Shown here: positions 56,291 to 64,000 of the stretch, in pieces
Layout of the letters: each line of letters begins with the position of its first letter
Numbering within the stretch: the first letter of the stretch is position 1
NCBI GenBank assembly: GCA_025617745.1
Contig: CM046856.1
Location: 39,368,888 to 39,432,887 of the forward strand
From: Heliocidaris erythrogramma
Taxonomy: Eukaryota > Echinodermata > Echinoidea > Camarodonta > Echinometridae
DNA length: 64,000 bases
Direction of reading: 5' to 3'
Program-made: the position numbers and the translations under genes
The notes under the pieces: model-generated
Told to the model about the DNA's origin: nothing
Databases searched by the model: none
The model's input: only the letters and a program-made list of their open reading frames with translations

Positions 56291-57298
56291 TGTATTGATC
56301 TATTTTTTCACGCATTAACTTTCTTATTCTTTGTCCCATTTCTTTCAAACTTTCACCATCCCGTTTCTCTTTATTTATTATTTTTCTGCTTTCACACAAG
56401 ATCAACTTTTAACAAAGGGATTACTGCGCTGTGTGTATCTATAGCTTGGAAGCTTGTTGAACGTCGTGGGGCACAGATGGTACCCCCCCCCCCCCCCCAC
56501 CCCCGGCTACGCTGTGGAATAATAATTATTCTCATCCTCTGATGGTTATAATTTTTCTCTCGGACATGATGCATTAAGCTAAGCTTCAATTCATCTTAGA
56601 AGGGCTATGTACTTTTTAGCCAGTCGTTCATATATCTCTCGAAACTTTCTACCTATTTACCGTATTTGCCAATCAAGGAATATATGACTCTTTTTTTTTT
56701 TAAGAATCTTCGTCAAAAATAGAAATGCGCAAAATGTTATAAGATATTTACTAGCCTCCAAGGGGGCTTATAAAACTGTCATAACAAATTCATGAACAAG
56801 ATATTGATATACTACAAGGTCACTTCAATAAGGTTTAATAGATAACTACATGTCTAGATATAACAATAGAAAATGAACATTTACTCATTCAGCTCTTAAA
56901 TAGTAAATAGTAATAGTTTCGATGAAAGAATCGGAATAAAAATAGTTGATAGTAATGGAGTACTACCCGTGATTTTTTTCAAGCTTTTGAAAACGGGAAT
57001 GTGTGCAGACAAGAATATGGGTTCGACGTTAGGCGAGGAGGAAATCAAGGCAGGAAACTAATGGGAGTAAGAGATTGAGAAGGAGAGAAGCATATATACA
57101 CACAGCCATTGAAAAAAATATCAGACCAAGAATGGTTACTGGTAACAAGGAAATGAAATATTATATAAGCAAGGGATAATTGTGGAATTTGGTATTTAAA
57201 GATAACATTTAACAAATTCATAGTGACGAAGCTTCCCGGAGAGATCCGCTATTGTGCCGACAAAAGGAGTTTGTACAAGCGCTTCGATTATTCTAGGG
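56291..57298. other. Right flank of the LINE pair
   Basis: 56308-56397 is the inverted partner of 49838-49910, so the LINEs appear to have landed inside a foldback repeat. C tract at about 56484-56499. 56560-57298 is AT-rich with nothing supported. Confidence 0.5.
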
Positions 57299-57682
57299 TG
57301 CCCGGATGCGAACTTTTTTTTCCCACGAACTTTTTGTCACTGTCGTCCTTGACGCATGCGCAACTTTGAAATAGCCCTACAATGCTTGGAGTTGGATGGG
57401 GTTTCAAAGTTTCATCCTACTTTTAGTAAAAATAAAAATACAAGACGTTATTTTTATAATGTCCAAACTGAGAGCCGAACCCACATACCTCAGGTTAAAT
57501 GTCCGAGGGCTAACGCATCTCGCCACAGCAGGACGCTGGGAGCAGTTGTCATTATATCGCTAATACGGAATAAACCCTATGATTGCGAAATTGATTTAGA
57601 TCGGAAAGGATCAGGTGCGCATGCGCCAGGGAGGACAGGGACAAAAAGTTCGTGGGAAAAAAAATTTAGCATCCCGGGCGCG
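57299..57682. mobile_element. ~385-bp inverted-repeat element with an internal tRNA-like segment
   Basis: Both ends contain TTTTTTTTCCCACGAACTTT and then GACGCATGCGCA / TGCGCATGCGCC-type words in inverted orientation (57310-57362 against 57600-57668). The outermost bases pair as GTGCCCGGATGC against GCATCCCGGGCGC. The body is open-frame poor. Confidence 0.6.
57461..57534 (-). pseudogene. tRNA-like / SINE-head-like sequence
   Basis: Read on the minus strand it starts GTCCTGCTGTGGCGAGATGC and ends GTGGGTTCGGCTCTCAGTTT GGAC. It has an A-box-like TGGCGAGATGCG, a B-box-like GGTTCGGCTC (one mismatch to GWTCRANNC) about 45 nt later, and terminal GTCC/GGAC that could pair. The long middle resembles a class II (Leu/Ser) tRNA more than a class I. 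Too diverged to call a functional tRNA. Confidence 0.4.
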
Positions 57683-57981
57683 CGTTTACGTTTTACAACC
57701 TAGCCTAGGCATATTTTCCAAATATTGCAACGAAGCGGCTCGAGCTCACTCTAAGTACTGACTGTGGCGTTGGATCGAATGCGTATAATATTCCGTTTTG
57801 TCACCTGTACATGTACACTCCATACACTGATGTAGGCAGCTACGCATTGAAGCACAGACGTGTGTATTTGACAGACTTGTGTATTTGACAGACGTGAAGC
57901 GTGATGAGGGGATGAGATAAACGAACAAGGGCACATTCACATTTATGCAGGGGGAAGGGGGGAGGGTTGACAATCAGTTGG

Positions 57982-58690
57982 CATCAGTTCAGTTCAGTTC
58001 AAAATGACATTTATTTACCCCAAAAAATGCACACAAAAATATCAAGTTTGAGTCAAAATATAATGGAAGGCAATAACTCAAAAAGCATATAAAGCTTGTG
58101 GCGAGTGAGCACTATATCACAAATACTGATTATGTAATCAAAGTATTAATGAATGACTAAAGCATATGTAAATCACTGATCTGTGTGATGTAAATAGACA
58201 TGACTTTGATTTTGTCATGTCTTCTTGTTTATTCTCTTCTGTCTTGCTCTTATATATATATATACCAACATAAGTCCACAATAAAAACATATGGGGGGGG
58301 GGGGGCTGACAAGAAAACAGTGGCATAGTTTAGCCCATTGGCGGATCCAGGGGGGGGGGGGGCACAGCCGGCCCGTGCCCCCCCCCCCTTTTGGAAGAGA
58401 AGTATGAATTTTTACCATAGACGATCCGCCATTTTCGCGATTGTGCCCCCCCCCCCCCTTTTGGAGTGAAGACCTTTTTTTTTTTTTTTTTTTTTTTTGC
58501 TTGTCAGGGAATTATGGAGGGAAACTGCACCGCATAACCCCTTACTAAGAGATTTTTGAAGGTTTGACGAAAATTTTTGTTTCATCCCAAAACAATACGG
58601 GTGTACCTTTTCCAGCCATTAAGGGGGCATATGGGGGGGGGGGGGGGGCTGACACACCCGACGTCGAATGATATGAACGACAAAACGTGC
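57982..58690. repeat. Retroelement tail and G/C-tract repeat fragments
   Basis: 57982-58120 starts TTCAGTTCAGTTCAAAAT and is A-rich, a likely retroelement 3' tail. 58337-58480 contains TTGGCGGATCCAGG plus G and C tracts, and TTTTGGAAGAGAAG/TTTTGGAGTGAAG after successive C tracts, probably two diverged copies of a hAT-like end. T tract at 58475-58498; another G tract at 58634-58648. Confidence 0.5.
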
Positions 58691-59303
58691 ACATTAATTC
58701 ATTCAAAGAAGCCGCGTCTCGATCTCTCTACGTTAAAGGTATTGTGTAGCTTTGCAAAATTTGACAAATTCAGCGTGAAAGTGGTCCAATTATATATAAT
58801 CCTACTGTTAGAACTATAATTAGTGACATGTGAAAGTAAGATAGAAATTGGAGCTCATTTACTATTTTTAAAAAAGAAAATAAATATGGTTTTGAAATCA
58901 AAATTCTGGCTGAAATAACGGCAGATCTACGTTTCAAACAGTATTTGGTCTAGCGTCCTCATGCGTTCGTTGTGAGACATTGGCAATACGCTATGTGTGT
59001 TTCGTACATGTTATCTCTGGTAAGCCAGTTTATACCCAACATCAACTTACAGGCGCTAGGCGCCAGTGATATACCAGCTTTTAGCTAGCTGAGCTGTCGG
59101 GATAGTTACTTGTACAGTGCAACGGTATACGGTCGTACCGTACCCGTCGGCGAGCCATGCCAGCGCCAGCGTATACGCATATCGCATGTAGCTAACTAAC
59201 TCGGCTCAGTGCAGCTACATGTAGCTAGCTAGCATGCATACTGAAAGCTAGTTCTCGACGTTTGTTTTATCATCTTGAGACTTGAGATTTTTTTCTCCTT
59301 CAG

Positions 59304-59379
59304 ACAAGCAGCGGCAGCTGTCTAGTCAGATTGATGCCAGCGCCGGGACAGGGGCACAGTGTGATATCCACAACTCACT
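59304..59379 (+). CDS. Candidate exon, unknown gene
   Basis: Acceptor TTTTTTCTCCTTCAG|AC and donor CACT|GTAAGA bound 76 nt. One frame (2 nt then AAG) reads KQRQLSSQIDASAGTGAQCD IHNSL without a stop. A second frame is also open. It lies just downstream of a GC-balanced region (58980-59270) with many GTAGCTAGCTA words. The donor runs into a short GTAAGATTT tandem (59379-59415). No homology is recognised. Confidence 0.3.
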
Positions 59380-60135
59380 GTAAGATTTGTAAGATTTGTA
59401 AGATTTGTAAGATTTTATTGACTCTAGCTCTATCGACTGGAGTGGTATCCCGGGTATAATGGGGTGACCTACATGTACATGATTGTACTGCGTACTTTAC
59501 TGAACGCCGAGCTCCTTGGCTGATCAATCTGGTAATTGGTATAGTGGCAGTGGTACTGGCCTCCGCAGCTGTATGGGGAGCGCTAGGTCTGCGCACCTAA
59601 GGTTTTGACGGGAAAAATGAACAAGAATTTCTTTACTATTCCTCTAAAGATTTATTTTATTCCTGATATTCTAAAGAGTAAGTTTGAAAAAAAATTGCAT
59701 CAAAATTAGAGCAAGGACAATGCCATTTTCACAAGAAACGGTGGTCTTTACCGTCTTGTCATTTCAAGTAGGCCCTAATTCAACATTGAATATAAAATTT
59801 TTTATAAACAATCTTGCATGGTTCCCAATCCCATGTCTGCGCACTTATTCAAATATTCATTTACACGCAGTTCTGGAGTTTTTGACGTGAAAAACAACAT
59901 TTTGAGGCTTGTGAATAAAATGTCTGGTTTGTATGGCTCGTAAGTATGTGAGGAATGATTATAATTCATTTAGACATGCATGACATGTTACAAGTTATTG
60001 TTAGATCTTGTTTTTGTTGATATGTGCCTCCGACTCCACTCACAGTTGGATACCATGGCATGAACGGCTCCGTAGGCCAGTACTACTAGTACTAGTAGTA
60101 GTACCAGATTGATAAGCCAAGGAGCTCATAATATA
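59380..60135. other. Gap with repeated GGAGCTC-flank words
   Basis: ACCAGATTGATAAGCCAAGG followed by AGCTC occurs at about 60103 and 61389 and, inverted with one change, near 59505-59535. CTACTAGTACTAGTAGTAG-type palindrome at 60083-60100. Otherwise nothing. Confidence 0.4.
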
Positions 60136-61366
60136 GGTAGGATCCATACCGTGTGTGGAGGCAGATAATGAGATATCAACCCCCCCCCCAAAAAAAAAAA
60201 ATAGATCTAAAAATGCCATTTCTCACATACTGTGAGTCACTGTCATGCAAACCATCCTCAGCCAGGCCTCAGAGTCAGAGTTTCTAAAGGGGTTACCTTC
60301 AACTCCAGGATCAACTAAAGTTGTAAAAATTGATTGATAAAAAAAAACAACACAAAACTGGCAGGTGTGATCAGGTTTTTTTTTACTTGCACATGATGTA
60401 AGTTATATGGGACTACCCATGCAAGGTAAGGTTTGTGTGTCCCATATATATATACGTCACTCATAGGTACATTCCTATACTTCGTGTGTATAATGTAGGC
60501 AGTCATACACCTCATCTTTTTAAAACACCACTGCACAAAAGTCACCAATATTCACTCAAAATCGGCATTTAATTTTCAAAAACCGACCCCAAAATATCCA
60601 AGAAATACAATAAATTCAACTCACCAATGTTGGAAAAGATATTTACAAAAATGAAATCCGCAATTTACTGTTGATTCTCGCGAAACGAGCTATCGGAGTC
60701 ATTGTGTACATTTCCTGGTCGCCGCGGGCGCTGACATCTCCCCAAAAGAGTTTTGTCCTCAAAAATTCGGTCCCTATGGCGTACACGGAAAAGTTCCGAT
60801 TTTCTGTGTGCGCGATCGTAAAGATCGATGTGCCCTTGCGATCCCGAGTTTCTTCGTGGACAAAAATTATATTGGCCGATTTTAGTCTAAGACATCGGCA
60901 GTTTGTAAACAACACGCGATCGCGAAACAAATCGGCGGGGATTTCTCCGGTTTTGGACAAGATTTTGACTTTGGATTTTGCTGTAAATATCAAAAGTTCT
61001 TCCTAACGGCCATTTGAGGTAGGAGTGAGATTTTTAAGGGCTGAATTTGAAAGCAAGTATTTAAAATATTTATCTTATTTTCCCCCATACCTTTAGTACA
61101 TGCGACAGAAAATACCAACTATTTTACAAAAATGTACCCGGGAGTGATATACGTTACAAATGCAAGGTAAAAAAATCTGTTGATTTTAGTCTTTTTTCCC
61201 CCTTTTTTAGTTATTCAATTTTTACAATCTTCGTTGATCCTGGAAGGTAACCCCTATAGCAAATTCCGAGGGTGGGTTGCATGGGTCAAATTATGTGAGA
61301 AATGGTGATATTTAGATGTAGTTTTTTGGGGTGATGCCTTCCAACACACAAGGTATATGGATCCCA
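60136..61366. mobile_element. 1.2-kb long-inverted-repeat element with a CpG-rich centre
   Basis: The left arm (GGATCCATACCGTGTGTGG, ATTTCTCACATA, GGGGTTACCTTC, CCAGGATCAAC, TTGTAAAAATTGA; 60136-60345) is inverted at 61195-61366 in the same order. The centre (60660-61010) is CpG-rich, contains palindromic GATCGCGAAAC-like words and is open on both strands, but no splice or protein evidence supports a gene. The arms are about 75-85% similar by eye. Confidence 0.55.
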
Positions 61367-61559
61367 TGTACAGCTCCATAGGCAAGTACCAGATTGATAA
61401 GCCAAGGAGCTCGTACAGCTACCTGGTACCCACACACAAGCTCCCATGCATTCGCTTAAACGCAGTGTGCCATGGCACGTCTATTCTATGTTGTCTTTGA
61501 AGCGAAACGGGCAAGGCGAGACGTGCCAGAACGACTAGAACGACAAAATGAAGAAAAAA

Positions 61560-61701
61560 AAACGTTGCTTTGGAATGTTTTTTCTCTTTTTCTCAAGAAA
61601 AAAATGGTATGCTTTGGAACGAAAACTTTAGTGTAAAAATGGGGGTCTTCTGGGCGGCACATACCCACCACACACTGCATGTATATGTATATACTGAGTG
61701 C

Positions 61702-61739
<38 letters not shown>

Positions 61740-61740
61740 A
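61560..61740 (+). repeat. Dispersed repeat with 35-bp C tract, inverted partner of 20940-21120
   Basis: ATGGGGGTCTTCTGGGCGGC, ACATACCCACCACACACTGC and GTATATACTGAGTGC precede an uninterrupted run of about 35 C (61703-61737). The reverse complement of the same words, next to a G tract, is at 20955-21020. Confidence 0.6.
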
Positions 61741-62408
61741 TCGTTAGATCTGTTTCTTTCTTCCAGATTTGAAAAAATAGATTCACTCTGCTCTTTCCAG
61801 GAATTTTGAATCTTCTTCTTGCCGCTTTTCCAATCTGGTGGAATATTACATACCAATCATGCCATTGAGTAATTGCATTGTTTTCTTAGCAGTTCAAAAT
61901 CTTGATTTATATAGGATTTATATGTGACAGTTCTTATCAATGAGAATGAGAAATCCTTATCACTAAGTATACCTATAGTTTTGGGTGTCCGGACAGATAG
62001 TTTCCAACTACTGGTAGATCTGATCTGTAAATTTTAAAAATTTTGCATTCAATATTCGGGAAATCGCAATGTATGTTGGGCATAAGCATGAATAAATATT
62101 TTATCTTGGTTAGTGCTATTCCATGCATATTATTTTTGGAGAAATCCAATGGCAAACTTCAGTTATATGGACCCACCCCTTCATACTACTGAATTTTATT
62201 TTTAAAATGTTTTTTAATACTTCCCTGGATAAGTGGATATGCAATAGGACAGGGAGGTGTGGGCTGTTCACAGGTACATGTATATGATTCAGTAGATATC
62301 GACAAACTCTTATTTTTAGTCTTCATTCAGATCCATATACTTGTCTAAGAAAACGGTTTGATAGTCTGTTATGGATACATTTGACTAGTCATTCTATTTT
62401 GCTTACAG

Positions 62409-62488
62409 ATGCATGACATCTCTTATTTGATGATGGAGCAGACACAGTCATGCCAGAAACATGCAAATAGATCTACACTCACCTACAG
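62409..62488 (+). CDS. Candidate exon opening with ATG, unknown gene
   Basis: CTATTTTGCTTACAG|ATGCATGAC is a good acceptor and CTACAG|GTAAATATCC a good donor. The 80 nt between them are open from the first ATG (MHDISYLMMEQTQSCQKHAN then RSTLTYR). The frame is not compatible with the candidate at 59304, so they would belong to different transcripts or this one is a 5' exon. No homology is recognised. 61741-62408 and 62489-62998 show nothing else. Confidence 0.3.
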
Positions 62489-62998
62489 GTAAATATCCTC
62501 TTTCCTCACCTTCCATGTTTACTTGAGAGATGTGCAATTATAGAACAGGAATGAAACAAAGAACAATTTTGTATTTGGAGTAGTAGGGTCTACATGTAAA
62601 AAATAAAGAAATGAAGTATAATAAAAAATAAAATTCAGCTGGTTTATTGCCACTTGGGTCTATTCCATTAAAGTTTTTGTCATGCAAGAGCTTGACTAAC
62701 TGGGGCGTTGATAGAACATTTTGAATGGGATTGTGACACTCAAATTTGCCAACAAATGGATGCGATACCCATTTTTGCCGACAAAACTGCTGCACCCTAA
62801 TCCCTCTCCCCCGACAAAAATAAATAAAAGAAAATCGCAGACATAGAGATCTTGATCAGACAGGCCCATTTCGTAAGGAGGGGACTGACGCCTTATGCCC
62901 AAATATCAGCTTTTCAATTTCTAAATATTTTGCCAGATAATTACATAAGTTACCGGTATGTAATTATCCTGGAACCTTTCTTCTTCAATATGTGGATA

Positions 62999-63810
62999 TG
63001 GGTCTGTTCACAAAGTTGGGCACCTTTTGAGACATTTTTTTCTGTAATCCCCTGTAATTTGATGAAAAAGTCTAGTTAGAATTTTCTTACTTGGCCATTC
63101 TATCTCTGGTGAAAATAAAAAGCATCTGAGAAACATAAACATGTTGTTCCACAATGTATTTTGGAAATAATTATGAAAAACCAGCGTGTGGATGTAACCG
63201 GACATTGTGTCCGTGTTACATCCGCAAAGTCTTATTTTGAGACATAACGGCACATCCATAATGCTCTTGATGATAAATATTTGCCTGGTTACTTTAGGTT
63301 CTCTATTTAATTCAATGCAACAACAACTGCAATGAGAGTATATACTGACTTCAAGAGTTATTGATGAAAGTTGCAGATATTCTTTGGTGTCTCGTTCATC
63401 CACAACTTGTGACATTTGATTGGAAACCGTTACACCCACAACATTCATGATAAACTCAGGGAAGATATTTATTCTTTTGTTAAAAGTTTTGCTTCATTAA
63501 GTCAGCACCATAACACAATGTACCCATTACTAATAGGATTTAGCTTTGTAATAAAGGTATCATGCATGTTGATATGCTGGTAATCTAAAAAAAAGGTGGT
63601 TGTGGATGTAACATGGAACACCAGTATATTTTTGTCAATATTTTGAAAATGCCCCTCAAAACAATTTGTCTTGTGTTCTTCAAAAGCTTCCTGGAGGCAC
63701 CAAGTACATTCATATAAAACAACTTAATGGTGTAAGTCATAGTGTTAAAACTACAATGTTTTTACGATAAAATGTCAAGTTTCGGTGCCCCAACTTTGTG
63801 AACAGACCCA
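62999..63810. mobile_element. 812-bp Tc1/mariner-like MITE
   Basis: Inverted ends TGGGTCTGTTCACAAAGTTG (62999) and CAACTTTGTGAACAGACCCA (63810), flanked by TA on both sides (62997-62998 and 63811-63812). Inside, GGATGTAACCGGACA and TGTCCGTGTTACATCC form a near-perfect inner hairpin at about 63189-63221. No transposase ORF is seen. Confidence 0.75.
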
Positions 63811-64000
63811 TATACATGTATACTAGCACTTCGCTGCCCGAATGTGACCATCTGAACTTTGACAATCCCAGGGGGGCAGCCATTTGCCCAAAGATTAACA
63901 TCTCAATGTTTTTTGCGAGCGACTTGAGCGAGCGAGCAAAAAAATTTGACCAGTTTTTCCTTCTTTCTCTTCCATTCCTTTCCTTCTTTTTAGTGTTTAT
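63811..64000. repeat. Start of another repeat with GAGCGAGCGAGC words
   Basis: GCGAGCGACTTGAGCGAGCG (about 63916-63935) repeats the GCGAGC/GCTCGC theme of 17633 and 18003. The element runs off the window. Confidence 0.4.

Noticed and set aside
57356-57703. 115-codon plus-strand frame
   Set aside because: It runs across the tRNA-like segment and an inverted repeat end, so it is not plausible as a gene.
60643-61006. Overlapping 110-116 codon frames on both strands
   Set aside because: Both strands are open because the CpG-rich centre has few TA-containing codons; there are no splice sites and no recognisable protein.

Overview
This is eukaryotic, intron-containing, extremely repeat-rich DNA from a marine invertebrate. 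An echinoderm (sea-urchin-like genome) fits best. The reasons are many ACATGTACATG-type words, TGACCTTTGACCTT arrays, dozens of long G/C homopolymers next to GTGGCGTATCTAGG-type transposon ends, Penelope-like and L1/Tx1-like retroelements, and a sorting nexin with animal exon structure. The clade assignment is an inference; no marker gene in the window fixes the species.

Genes. (1) Positions 855-9583, minus strand: seven exons of an SNX19-type sorting nexin. N-terminal hydrophobic segments are followed by a PXA domain, a long disordered region, a PX domain and the start of the C-terminal region. Every junction has GT/AG and the phases agree. The gene continues off the left edge. (2) 43609-44994, plus strand: a 461-codon uninterrupted reading frame behind a good splice acceptor. 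It encodes an unrecognised Ser/Arg-rich protein with an N-terminal coiled coil. (3) 59304-59379 and 62409-62488: two weak candidate exons near the right end.

Mobile DNA fills the rest. 1364-2722 and 36896-38465 are two Helentron/DINE-like elements, each with a core of about 150-bp tandem repeats carrying nuclear-receptor-like DR1 words. 3001-3930 and 46176-47767 are two copies of a TTAA-flanked element; the second contains a Harbinger-like MITE whose empty site is preserved in the first. 10594-16047 is a 5.4-kb long-terminal-inverted-repeat element with octamer-rich arms, a cysteine-rich ORF remnant and a 2.6-kb CCTATTTT-rich core. 18446-19570 is a MITE built of GACCCCGCA/GACCACGCA words. 22744-26035, 28384-30510, 31949-32827 and 42772-43546 are foldback or hAT-like elements with long G tracts. 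33537-38989 is a head-to-head Penelope-like retroelement pair with a hammerhead ribozyme in each arm. 50214-56290 holds two consecutive decayed LINEs on the minus strand. 57299-57682, 60136-61366 and 62999-63810 are three further inverted-repeat elements.

The most interesting items are the Penelope inverted pair with its ribozymes and a nearby perfect 33-bp ribozyme palindrome, the two tandem-repeat Helentron-like families with DR1 arrays, the octamer-rich 5.4-kb element, and several insertions that can be dated because an empty-site copy or an intact target-site duplication is present in the same window. Boundaries come from reading by eye; no alignment or database search was run.
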